Shown here: piece by piece, positions 7,405 through 15,847 of the stretch
Layout of the letters: the number at the start of each line of letters is the position of its first letter
Numbering within the stretch: position 1 is the stretch's first letter
NCBI GenBank assembly: GCA_016860845.1
Contig: BOKF01000003.1
Coordinates: forward strand, 124,001 to 188,000
Direction: 5' to 3'
Source: Chloroflexota bacterium
GTDB taxonomy: Bacteria; Chloroflexota; Anaerolineae; 4572-78; J111
Length of the DNA: 64,000 nucleotides
Translations under genes and position numbers: made by a program
Notes under the pieces: generated by a model
Database searches by the model: none
Told to the model about the DNA's origin: nothing
What the model saw: only the letters and a program-made list of their open reading frames with translations

Positions 7405-8181
7405 ATGACTAACAGCGCCATCGGTGCAACGACTTCGAGCGCGACGACGGCTCCGTCGCAGCGCTTCACGACGTTTACCCAGGCCGTCCTGTTTATGCTC
7501 GGCTTTGCCACGGTCTTTATCATCGGCTGGAGCGGCGCAGCCAGGCCGGTGGGAGAGATGTTCTTTTTGTACCGCCCGTTGCTAGCCAGGATCAGTGGGC
7601 TGGTCGTGATGCTTTTTGGCCTGGTCACGCTGGGCCTCCCCCGACGGCAAGGGAATGTCCACCGGGGTTCAGGATTCATAGCATCCCTGCTCATCGGCAT
7701 GTGCTTCGCCGTGGGCTGGACGCCGTGCGCCGGCCCGACCTTGAGAGCAATCCTCGCCCTTGGGTTCGCCGAGGAAACGGCCATGCAGGGCCTGTTCCTG
7801 CTCACTGGCTACATGCTTGGCCTGGCCGTACCCTTCCTGGCCTTGGGGCTGCTGATTGACCGGGCGAGCGGGATTGCGCCTTACCTCCGGCGACACAAGC
7901 GCCGGGTTCAAATCATCAGTGGGTTGGTACTTGTGGGGATGGGAGTGTGGCTGTTCTCTAACCAAATGCCTCAAATGGCGCTGTGGGCGCTGAACAACCG
8001 TCTTGACCTGGACCTAAGTCTGGGTGAAGTAATCGCCCCGACCTACTGGCTCGCCGCCATCGCCGGATTATTCTCGTTCCTATCCCTATGTGTCCTCCCG
8101 CTTGTCCCAGCCTACCTGGGCTATCTCAGCAGGTGCGCGGTGGGTGTGGGCGCTCTCAGAATCAAAGAGGAGACTTCATGA
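7405..8181 (+). CDS. CcdA-family protein, circularly permuted
   Basis: This six-helix thiol-disulfide transporter of the DsbD/CcdA family has its helices in rotated order. It begins with what is normally helix 2 (TQAVLFMLGFATVFIIGW), places AVGWTPCAGPTLRAIL in the middle, and ends with LFSFLSLCVLPLVPAYLGYL, normally helix 1. The usual SPCVLP is SLCVLP here. The canonical order is seen at 51906-52640 and the same rotation at 17728-18540. The start could be GTG 7390, which overlaps the upstream stop, or ATG 7405. It probably supplies electrons to the TlpA protein encoded just upstream. Confidence 0.85.
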   Translation: MTNSAIGATTSSATTAPSQRFTTFTQAVLFMLGFATVFIIGWSGAARPVGEMFFLYRPLLARISGLVVMLFGLVTLGLPRRQGNVHRGSGFIASLLIGMCFAVGWTPCAGPTLRAILALGFAEETAMQGLFLLTGYMLGLAVPFLALGLLIDRASGIAPYLRRHKRRVQIISGLVLVGMGVWLFSNQMPQMALWALNNRLDLDLSLGEVIAPTYWLAAIAGLFSFLSLCVLPLVPAYLGYLSRCAVGVGALRIKEETS

Positions 8182-8203
8182 GCCTGTGGTACACCACCGA
8201 TGC

Positions 8204-8247
8204 CCAGAGCCGCAGGCCCCCTGCCCATAGGGGGCCTGCGGCTCTGG
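8204..8247 (+). terminator. Perfect 18 bp GC-rich hairpin
   Basis: The arms at 8204-8221 and 8230-8247 are perfectly complementary over 18 bp, with an 8-base loop. No T-run follows, so it is either an atypical terminator or an mRNA-processing or stability hairpin between the permuted ccdA and ccmF. Confidence 0.6.
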
Positions 8248-8254
8248 AAAGGGC

Positions 8255-8324
8255 AGTGCGTAGCCTCCCTTTGGGACAGGTGATGAAAATACTTTACGGC
8301 GGTGCCACGGGGAGGCTACGCACT
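8255..8324 (+). promoter_or_regulatory. Second long hairpin upstream of ccmF
   Basis: The arms at 8255-8269 and 8310-8324 (core GTGCGTAGCCTCCC and its complement) pair perfectly over 15 bp around a 40-base loop. Together with the preceding hairpin it fills the 187 bp gap before ccmF. It may be a small repeat insertion or an RNA regulatory element; I recognise no riboswitch class. Confidence 0.5.
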
Positions 8325-8368
8325 TGGCGGTCGGCCGTCGGCGGTCATATTCTAAGAGGAGTTGACCC

Positions 8369-10417
8369 ATGGCTGATATCGGAAACGCTGCCCTGTTGAT
8401 CGCGCTGATTACTGCGGCCTACGTGGTCGTCATCGGCATCGTTGGCACGCGGCGCCAGCGCCCGGAACTGGTGACCAGCGCCCGCAATGGTCTGATGGTT
8501 GTGGCCGGATTGATGACAGTGGCCACCACTGCCTTAGCCTTCGCCTTTCTGACTCAGGACTTCAATATCTTGTACGTGACCGAAAATTCCAATCGCGCCA
8601 TGCCCTGGTATTACGTGCTGGCCGCATTTTGGGGTGGGCAGGCCGGCTCGCTGCTATTCTGGGCCTGGACGCTGACGCTCTTTGCTGCGCTGGCCGTCCA
8701 GATCAACTGGCGCAGCCACCGCGAACTGATGCCCTACGTGATGGCTGTATTAATGGGCATCGAGGTCTTCTTCCTGGCCCTGCTTAACTTCGTCTCCAAC
8801 CCCTTTGAGCGGTTGTGGCAGACGAGCGCCGGCGAGGTGACGGCGGCGCTGTTTCAACCTGTGGGAACTATCCCCTACTTTCCCGCCGATGGGCGTGGCC
8901 TTAACCCCTTGCTGTGGGATAACGGCATGATGATGCATCCGCCGATGTTGCTCATGGGCTACATGAGTGTCTCCATCCCCTACGCCTTTGCTATGGCGGC
9001 GCTGCTCACCGGCAAACTTGACGTAAGCTGGCTGAAAGCCACCCGCCGCTGGACGCTCATCGCCTGGGGTTTCCTGAGCCTGGGCAACTTGTTCGGCTCG
9101 TGGTGGGCCTACCACGTTTTGGGGTGGGGCGGCTATTGGGGTTGGGATCCGGTCGAAAATGTGGCCTTGATGCCGTGGCTGGCGGCCTCGGCCTATCTCC
9201 ACTCCGTCATCATGCAGGAGAAGCGGGGCATGCTCAAGGTGTGGAACTTTGCCTTGATCATCCTGACCTTTAATCTCGCCATTTTCGGCACGTTTGTCGT
9301 GCGCAGCGGCGTCATTGCGTCGGTGCATTCTTTTGCCCAATCATCACTGGGGCCGCTGTTTTTCGCCTTCCTCGGCGCGGCTACGCTGCTCTCGTTGGGG
9401 GCGCTGTTCAGCCGCCTGGCGCTGCTGCGCGACGAGCGCTATCTGGACGGGCTGCTCTCGCGGGAATCCGGTTTCCTCTACAACAACTTGTTGCTGATCG
9501 GGATTGTGGCCGCCACCTTCCTGGGGGTAATCTTCCCGATCCTGAGCGAGGCCGTCCGGAATGTGAAAATCACTGTCGGCCCGCCCTACTATGAACAGGT
9601 GAATGGGCCGCTCCTGTTGGCCCTGATGGCCTTGATGGGCATCGGGCCACTGCTGCCATGGCGGCGAGCTTCGCTCCCGGCCTTGATTCGCGCCTTTCGC
9701 TGGCCGCTGGTCGCCCTGGCCGTGACCCTGGTCGGCCTGCTGGCCGGAGGCGTCTACAACCCCGGCCCTTTGCTTGGCTTCTCCGTCGCTGCCTTTGTGT
9801 TGGCGACCCACTTGCAAGAGTTCTACGACGGCGTCCGCGCCCGCCGGCAGGCCACTGGCGAGCCATTGCTCACTGCGCTGGTCAACCTGACCACCCGCAA
9901 TCGCCAGCGCTACGGTGGCTACCTCGTCCACCTGGGGCTGGTCATGGTCATGATGGGGGTGGTAGCGTCGTCCTTCTTCCAGGTCTCCAAAGCCTTCGCC
10001 CTTTCGCCCGGCCAGACGGTGACCGTAGACCGTTATACACTGACCTATGAGAATCTGTACGAACGCCAGGAACCCGGTAAGGAGGTCATCTTCGCCCGCA
10101 TGTTCGTAACCCAGGGCGACCGCAATCTGGGTGAGATTCAGCCCGGCAAGGCTATTTATCCGAACTACAATAACCAACCCGCCAGCCAAATTGTCATTCG
10201 TACAACCTTGCTGGAGGACCTCTACGTGGTGCTAAACTCCTGGGATGATGATGGCACGGCGACATTCTATGTTTTCGTCAATCCAATGGTCGCCTGGTTG
10301 TGGATTGGCGGGGTGGTGCTCGTGTGTGGCGGGTTGGTGGCCTGGTGGCCGTTTCGGGCGAGCGCATCGGCCCGGACGTTTCAGATGGCGCCGGAGGTTG
10401 TGAGCAGTGAAGCGTAA
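8369..10417 (+). CDS. ccmF: CcmF, cytochrome c haem lyase subunit
   Basis: This 682-residue, ~15-helix protein of the HMT family presents haem and, with CcmH/I, ligates it to CxxCH of apocytochrome c outside the membrane. The tryptophan-rich WWD motif reads GYWGWDPVENVALMPW at about residues 254-270, with the HPP-containing loop (MMMHPPMLLMGY) before it. A large extracytoplasmic loop near the C-terminus (about 560-645) is typical. AAGAGGAG upstream supports ATG 8369. Its end overlaps the ccmH start by 11 bp, indicating translational coupling. No ccmABCDE genes are present here; they may lie elsewhere. Confidence 0.95.
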   Translation: MADIGNAALLIALITAAYVVVIGIVGTRRQRPELVTSARNGLMVVAGLMTVATTALAFAFLTQDFNILYVTENSNRAMPWYYVLAAFWGGQAGSLLFWAWTLTLFAALAVQINWRSHRELMPYVMAVLMGIEVFFLALLNFVSNPFERLWQTSAGEVTAALFQPVGTIPYFPADGRGLNPLLWDNGMMMHPPMLLMGYMSVSIPYAFAMAALLTGKLDVSWLKATRRWTLIAWGFLSLGNLFGSWWAYHVLGWGGYWGWDPVENVALMPWLAASAYLHSVIMQEKRGMLKVWNFALIILTFNLAIFGTFVVRSGVIASVHSFAQSSLGPLFFAFLGAATLLSLGALFSRLALLRDERYLDGLLSRESGFLYNNLLLIGIVAATFLGVIFPILSEAVRNVKITVGPPYYEQVNGPLLLALMALMGIGPLLPWRRASLPALIRAFRWPLVALAVTLVGLLAGGVYNPGPLLGFSVAAFVLATHLQEFYDGVRARRQATGEPLLTALVNLTTRNRQRYGGYLVHLGLVMVMMGVVASSFFQVSKAFALSPGQTVTVDRYTLTYENLYERQEPGKEVIFARMFVTQGDRNLGEIQPGKAIYPNYNNQPASQIVIRTTLLEDLYVVLNSWDDDGTATFYVFVNPMVAWLWIGGVVLVCGGLVAWWPFRASASARTFQMAPEVVSSEA

Positions 10418-10931
10418 GTTGCAATGGCCGGTAACCCTGGCCGTCGTTTTTCTTCTTGGCCTGGCCTGGTGGGCCTTTGCTCGCGCGGCCCAGCCGGCGG
10501 CCCCGCGTAATCTGGACGACGAGGTGTTGGAAATCGGCGCGATGCTCCGCTGCCCGATCTGCCAGAATCTGTCGGTGGCCTTTTCACCCTCGCAGTTGGC
10601 CGGGCAGATGCGCGGGGTCATCCGCCAGAAACTCGAAATGGGCGAGTCGCGGGAACAGATTATCCAATATTTTGTGGATCGCTACGGCGAGAGCATTCTG
10701 CTGGAGCCGCCCAAGCGCGGGTTTAACCTGGTAGCCTGGCGCGGGCCGTTCCTGGCTGTCCTGGTCGGGGCTATCGGCCTTTACTGGCTGCTGAGAAATT
10801 GGACGCGCACCCCCCCGCCGCCTCCGCCCGACGACCTGCCGGCGGTGTCGGATGAGGAAGTGGCGGCTTACGAGGCTCGCCTGGCCGAAGCGCTCCGAGA
10901 ATTTGAGGATAAAGAGGCGCGCCGGCCATGA
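10407..10931 (+). CDS. ccmH: CcmH/CycL, apocytochrome c thiol-reducing subunit
   Basis: This 174-residue protein has an N-terminal signal/anchor, the diagnostic LRCPICQN redox motif (about residues 47-54), a three-helix domain, a second membrane helix (about 112-130) and a Pro-rich acidic tail. CcmH holds apocytochrome c cysteines reduced in the CcmFH complex. The start is GTG 10407 inside the end of ccmF. Its TGA overlaps the next ATG (ATGA), so the three genes are translationally coupled. Confidence 0.93.
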   Translation: MKRKLQWPVTLAVVFLLGLAWWAFARAAQPAAPRNLDDEVLEIGAMLRCPICQNLSVAFSPSQLAGQMRGVIRQKLEMGESREQIIQYFVDRYGESILLEPPKRGFNLVAWRGPFLAVLVGAIGLYWLLRNWTRTPPPPPPDDLPAVSDEEVAAYEARLAEALREFEDKEARRP

Positions 10932-12493
10932 TCATCATGCTCATCATCGCTTTCGGGGTAATTGCCCTGGCTGCCGTCCTGCTGCCGTTGCTCACCCGGT
11001 CGCGCGAAGCAAGCCGGCACGAGGGTGGCCCTGCCGCGCTCGAAGAACGGGAGGCGGGCGCGCTGGCCGCCCTGCGTGATCTGGAGTTCGACCAGCGCCT
11101 GGGCAAACTGGCCGAGGAGGATTACCGTGAACTGCGCGCCCAACTCGCCCGCCGGGCCGTGGCCGAGCTAAAGGCTGGGGACGCCGCCCGTCAGGCTGAG
11201 GCGGCGCCGGCGCCAGAACTTGAAGATTTGATCGAGCGCGAGGTAGCGGCCCTGCGCCGGGCGGGGCGGCAGCCGGTAGCTAACCCTGGCCTGCCCAATG
11301 GGCTTCCTCCTGCAGTTCAGCCCGAAGGGACAGGCAAACGAAGCGCATGCCCGGCTTGTGGCCAGGCTGTGGAGCCGGACGACCGTTTCTGTATCGCCTG
11401 TGGCGCGGCTCTGCCCCCAGCCTGCTCTCATTGTGCGGCGATACTGCCCGCCAACGCCCGGTTTTGTCCGCAGTGCGGCTGTGAGGCGCCCGAGCCGGCG
11501 GCCGCAGCCAACCCAAGATTGGTGGAACTCCTGTGGTATGATCCGGAGTTGGCGGCGCTCTTTCCCCGTGAAGCCTCGCCAACGGCGCTAAAAACCGCGC
11601 CGGCCCGTTCCGCCGGCCGGTCTTCCGGCTCGAAGTGGCTCCTCGCCGCCGGGGTCGTCGCCGCTATGTGGGCGGGGATCGTGGGGGTCTTTTACTTCCG
11701 CGCCCGCGCCGCCATCGAGTCCCAACAGCCCATCACTACCCTGGCCACCGCCGACTATCGCACCCTGGCCATTCTGCCCGCCGACCCCAACTTCGCTTTC
11801 CTCGGTCATCGCGGCGGGTTGATGTGGAGCAGCGACGGCGGGGTCACCTGGCAGCCGGCCTCGGTAACCGGCAATGTGTTGGCGCTGGCCGTCCAGCCTG
11901 CCAACCCGCTGCGCCTTTATGCCGCCGGGCCTGGTTTGTTTCTACGCAGCGACGACGGCGGGCGCAACTGGGAGACTATTGGCGCCGACTTGCTGGGGCG
12001 CGACATTCAGGCACTGGCGGTGGCTCCAGACAATCCTGAGGTGCTTTATGCTTTTGTCGTTGGGCAGGGGCTGTGGCGCAGCGCCAACGGCGGCTTGAAC
12101 TGGACGCCGGTAGACCCAACGCTTTCCGAGAATGTGACGGCGCTGGCCGTCACACCGGGGACCATCTACGTCGGCACGGACAGCGCGGGCGTGCTGCGGA
12201 GCGGCGACGGCGGGGCGACCTGGGCCAGCGCCAACGGGATTGCCAATGGCGCGCTCGACAGCCCCCAGGTGCGGGCGTTGGTCTACGACCCAACGACGGA
12301 GACGCTGTATACCGGGACGGATCGCGGCCTGTCCTTCACGACGAATACCGGCTCGGGCTGGATACGGCGGCCCTTCAGTGGCGATGTGGCTGCGCTGGCC
12401 CTTAGCCCGGAGGGGACGACCATGCTGCTGGTGACGAGCGCCGGGGAAGTGTATCGCAGCCGTGACCGGGGGGTGACGTGGGATGGGCAGTGA
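10928..12493 (+). CDS. CcmI-like / zinc-ribbon / beta-propeller fusion protein
   Basis: This 521-residue protein is built from four parts. An N-terminal helix plus a coiled region ending KLAEEDYRELRAQL resembles CcmI (about 1-100). Two zinc ribbons follow, CPAC...CIAC and CSHC...CPQC (about 140-180). A membrane helix lies at about 237-260. The last ~250 residues are a BNR/YCF48-like beta-propeller with repeated SxDGGxTW motifs. CcmI binds apocytochrome c for CcmF/H, and the gene's position after ccmFH supports that role. The zinc ribbons and propeller are not part of classical CcmI and may add substrate or assembly-factor binding. Confidence 0.8.
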   Translation: MIIMLIIAFGVIALAAVLLPLLTRSREASRHEGGPAALEEREAGALAALRDLEFDQRLGKLAEEDYRELRAQLARRAVAELKAGDAARQAEAAPAPELEDLIEREVAALRRAGRQPVANPGLPNGLPPAVQPEGTGKRSACPACGQAVEPDDRFCIACGAALPPACSHCAAILPANARFCPQCGCEAPEPAAAANPRLVELLWYDPELAALFPREASPTALKTAPARSAGRSSGSKWLLAAGVVAAMWAGIVGVFYFRARAAIESQQPITTLATADYRTLAILPADPNFAFLGHRGGLMWSSDGGVTWQPASVTGNVLALAVQPANPLRLYAAGPGLFLRSDDGGRNWETIGADLLGRDIQALAVAPDNPEVLYAFVVGQGLWRSANGGLNWTPVDPTLSENVTALAVTPGTIYVGTDSAGVLRSGDGGATWASANGIANGALDSPQVRALVYDPTTETLYTGTDRGLSFTTNTGSGWIRRPFSGDVAALALSPEGTTMLLVTSAGEVYRSRDRGVTWDGQ

Positions 12494-12529
12494 CGGCGGC
12501 ATTTTCAAAATCAGCGTGGCTCGGTCACA

Positions 12530-14851
12530 ATGATGAAGGTCATGGCGTTCATGAGGATGCGAAAGCAGTGGCTCATACTCAGTTTCGTCGTGCTGGCAGC
12601 GTGCAACGCTTCGCCCGCAACGCCGCTGTCCCTACTCTCCGACTCGGCTGTTACGCCTGGTACGGTCGCACCACCGGCTCTTGAAGGGAGAGCAACCGCG
12701 CCACCTATACCTGAAGCGACGCCGGTTACGCCACCTTCTCCTGAAGGAACGGTAGTTACATTTTTCGACGCCTGGGAGCAGAGTGACTACGCCGGAATGT
12801 ACGGGTTGCTCACACCGGGCAGCCGGGCGGCATTTAGCCTGGAGGATTTTATCAAACACTACCAAAACCTGGCCGAAACGGCTACCGTGCGTTCCGTGGA
12901 AATGCAGACGCTCTCTTTGCTCCAAGATGGCCCAACCGCAGAAGTGGCCTATCGAGTAACTTTACATACTATCCTCGTAGGTGACATCGTCCGGGAAACC
13001 GGCATGCGGTTACAGTTTGAAGAGAGTCGCTGGCAAGTCGCCTGGGCGGACGAGATGTTCTTACCCGAACTGGCCGGGGGCAACGCGTTGGTGATGGAGC
13101 GCCAGCTTCCGGCGCGCGGCAATATCTACGACCGGCACGGCCTGGCGCTGGCCGGCCCGGACAACGCCGTGACCCTTGGCGTGGTTCCGGGTGAAGTGAC
13201 CAATGAAGCTGGCTTGCTGCGGGTGCTAGCCGATCTACTGGGCCTTCAGCCGGAAAGCATCAAACGGAAGTATGCCGATCAACCCCTCAATTGGTATATC
13301 CCGCTAGGAGAAGTATCTAAAGAGGTCTGGGACCAGCAGGCTGACCGCTTGGCCGCTTTAAGCGGCTGGCGGGCGACGACCGCCGACATCCGCTTTTACC
13401 CCTTCGGCGGGATCGCGCCGCAGGTGGTGGGCTATACCGCTCCCATTTTCGCTGAGGAATTGGCCGCTTATAAAGCCAGGGGCTACCGCGGCGACGAGAA
13501 GGTGGGCCGTGCCGGTTTAGAGCAGTGGGGCGAGCCATACCTGGCCGGCAGGCAGGGTGGTAAGCTTTACGTGGTCACAGCTGGCGGGCAAATTGGAGCA
13601 ACGCTGGCCGAGCAGCCGGCCCAACCGGCTCAAGCCATTTACACGACCCTCGACCGTGACCTGCAAATGGCCGCGCAGGCGACCCTGGGCGACTTCAAGG
13701 GCGCTATTGTCGCCCTCAACCCGCAGACGGGCGCAGTCCTGGCGATGGCCTCCGGCCCGGCCTATGACCCCAATTTGTTCCAGCCCACCAACCTCAACTT
13801 TGACCTGCTCAACCAGGTCCTGGTGAACCCGGATCAACCGTTCTTCAATCGCGCCACTCAGGGCCAATATCCGCCAGGGTCGGTGTTCAAGATCGTAACG
13901 ATGGCGGCGGCGTTGAATTCCGGCCGGTACACCCCGAACACCATCTACTATTGTGGGAGCGAGTGGGGCGAACTCGGCCCAGGCAATGTGAAAAAAGACT
14001 GGACCGTGGCCGCCGGCCTGCCCCCACAGGGCAACATCTCGCTCGCTCGCGCCCTCGTGGTGTCGTGTGACCCGTACTTCTACCATGTGGGGCTTGATCT
14101 CTACGATTTTGAGCCAAACCTCGTTCCGAAAACGGCGCGCGCCTTCGGGCTGGGCCAGGCCACCGGCATCGAGATCGTCGCCGAAGCTATCGGTCTGATC
14201 CCGGACCCGGCCTGGAAGCAGGCCACCGTCGGCCAGGTTTGGACCGCCGGGGACAGCGTCAATATGGCCATCGGCCAGGGTTTTGTGTTGGTCACGCCGT
14301 TGCAGGCGGCGATGATGATGGCTGCCGTTAGCAATGGGGGCGCCTTCTATCGGCCCCAAATCATCCAGGCTATTGGCGCGCCGGACGCCGAGCCGATATT
14401 CGAGTTCGAGCCTGAAGCGCTGGGGCAACTGCCCCTCGCACCGGAGGCACTGAGCGCGCTGCAAGACGCGCTGCGGGCTGTGACCGGCCAGCCCGGCGGG
14501 ACGGCTTACCACCGCTTCCGGGGCTTATCCATCCCGGTCGCCGGCAAAACCGGCACCGCCGAGGATCCGGGCCATCCGAGTGGATTGCCTCATTCGTGGT
14601 TTGCCGGCTACACCCTGGCCAATCAACCGGATAAGCCAGACCTCGCTATAGCGGTCCTGGTGGAGAATGCCGGCGAGGGTTCGGCCTATGCCGCGCCCAT
14701 GTTCCGCCGTGTGGTTGAAAGTTATTTCTTTGGGCAGCCGTTCACGCTCTTTCCGTGGGAGTCCGATTTCGGGGTAACGGCTACGCCAGCGCTAACGGCG
14801 ACACGAATGGTGTCGCCGACTGGGACCAAGAATCCCACGCCAACCCCTTGA
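12530..14851 (+). CDS. Penicillin-binding protein 2-like transpeptidase with NTF2-like N-domain
   Basis: This 773-residue class B PBP cross-links peptidoglycan. A lipobox-like LAAC sits near residue 25. An NTF2-like MecA N-domain (about 75-190) is followed by the PBP dimerisation domain and the transpeptidase. The catalytic serine lies in PPGSVFK (about 450), the second motif is SCD (about 512) and the third is KTGTAE (about 671). The C-terminus is a Thr/Pro tail. MecA-type N-domains occur in low-affinity PBPs of Gram-positives and Chloroflexota. ATG 12530 is followed by several other Met codons, so the start could be slightly later. A sortase gene follows. Confidence 0.92.
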   Translation: MMKVMAFMRMRKQWLILSFVVLAACNASPATPLSLLSDSAVTPGTVAPPALEGRATAPPIPEATPVTPPSPEGTVVTFFDAWEQSDYAGMYGLLTPGSRAAFSLEDFIKHYQNLAETATVRSVEMQTLSLLQDGPTAEVAYRVTLHTILVGDIVRETGMRLQFEESRWQVAWADEMFLPELAGGNALVMERQLPARGNIYDRHGLALAGPDNAVTLGVVPGEVTNEAGLLRVLADLLGLQPESIKRKYADQPLNWYIPLGEVSKEVWDQQADRLAALSGWRATTADIRFYPFGGIAPQVVGYTAPIFAEELAAYKARGYRGDEKVGRAGLEQWGEPYLAGRQGGKLYVVTAGGQIGATLAEQPAQPAQAIYTTLDRDLQMAAQATLGDFKGAIVALNPQTGAVLAMASGPAYDPNLFQPTNLNFDLLNQVLVNPDQPFFNRATQGQYPPGSVFKIVTMAAALNSGRYTPNTIYYCGSEWGELGPGNVKKDWTVAAGLPPQGNISLARALVVSCDPYFYHVGLDLYDFEPNLVPKTARAFGLGQATGIEIVAEAIGLIPDPAWKQATVGQVWTAGDSVNMAIGQGFVLVTPLQAAMMMAAVSNGGAFYRPQIIQAIGAPDAEPIFEFEPEALGQLPLAPEALSALQDALRAVTGQPGGTAYHRFRGLSIPVAGKTGTAEDPGHPSGLPHSWFAGYTLANQPDKPDLAIAVLVENAGEGSAYAAPMFRRVVESYFFGQPFTLFPWESDFGVTATPALTATRMVSPTGTKNPTPTP

Positions 14852-14924
14852 AGGTAGGATTTGAGTTATGAGGGGTGGTCAAGTGTATTTAGCTATCTTC
14901 ATTTAGCAATGAGGTATGAGTTAA

Positions 14925-15791
14925 ATGTTTGGTAAATCCCTTGGCAGTTTAAGTGTAACGGAACTGGAAGAACTTATCCGCCAACGTCGGGGCCGGTCAT
15001 ACCCTTCCGGCCAGGGGGCAATAATCAAGCCAATACACACCCAAACCGATCGGAACCGGCGCGGCTGGTGGGAGAAAGCCCTGCTGGTGACGGAAATCCT
15101 GCTTCTCGTAGGGCTACTATTTACCTTTGGCATTTCGGCCCGGGGCTGGCTGGCCCTACGCCAAAAATTGCCACTTGAGGGGGTGACTCTGATTGAGGAA
15201 GCGGCATGGACGGCCCCACCGGCCGAAACTTCAGGGCCGACACCCCTGCCCCCCATTGGTTGGCGCAATTCACCAGCGGCAAATCAATCGCCAGGCAGTG
15301 ACACAGAAGCCCTCAATCGGCTCTCTGAAATACCGGCGCATCTCCAAGGCTGGCTCCAACCCACTAAAAGTCCGCCTACCCTCTCTCTGCCAGAACCGGT
15401 GGTTCAGCCGGCCACCCGCATTATCATTCCATCCATCAACGTGGATGCGCCCGTTGGTGAGGGTACCGATTGGGAGTCGCTGAAATACAAGGTTGGGCAT
15501 CACCCCGGCACGGCCAATCCCGGTCAACGCGGCAATATGGTGCTGGCCGCCCATAACGACGTCTATGGGGAAATATTTCGCTACCTGCCGGATGTCCCCC
15601 TCGGCGAAATGGTGACGGTCTACGCCGGGGAGCAAATCTTCCGCTATCGGATCACCGAGCGGCGCTTTATCCTGCCTGAACAAACTGAAGTGATGCTGCC
15701 GACGACCGGCCCAACCCTGACCCTCATCTCTTGCTATCCCTACCTGATTGATACACACCGCATTATTTTATTTGGCGAGTTGATAAGTTGA
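14925..15791 (+). CDS. Sortase (class D/E-like)
   Basis: This 288-residue membrane-anchored transpeptidase has its anchor at about 50-70 and a Ser/Pro-rich linker. The sortase fold begins at RIIIPSINVDAPV (about 166). The catalytic triad is visible: His in VLAAHND (about 209), Cys in TLISCYPY (about 269) and Arg in DTHRIILFGE (about 279). Sortases link LPxTG-like proteins to the wall or make pilus isopeptide bonds. No sorting-signal substrate is encoded in this window. It suggests a monoderm envelope. Confidence 0.9.
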   Translation: MFGKSLGSLSVTELEELIRQRRGRSYPSGQGAIIKPIHTQTDRNRRGWWEKALLVTEILLLVGLLFTFGISARGWLALRQKLPLEGVTLIEEAAWTAPPAETSGPTPLPPIGWRNSPAANQSPGSDTEALNRLSEIPAHLQGWLQPTKSPPTLSLPEPVVQPATRIIIPSINVDAPVGEGTDWESLKYKVGHHPGTANPGQRGNMVLAAHNDVYGEIFRYLPDVPLGEMVTVYAGEQIFRYRITERRFILPEQTEVMLPTTGPTLTLISCYPYLIDTHRIILFGELIS

Positions 15792-15847
15792 TAGAAAGCA
15801 ACAAAGGTTGTGCTGTACTCCTCCATAAAATATGAAAGGATTTTGCG

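Noticed and set aside
9344..10189. Long minus-strand ORF opposite ccmF
   Set aside because: Gln/Gly-rich shadow of a well-supported ccmF with its WWD motif.
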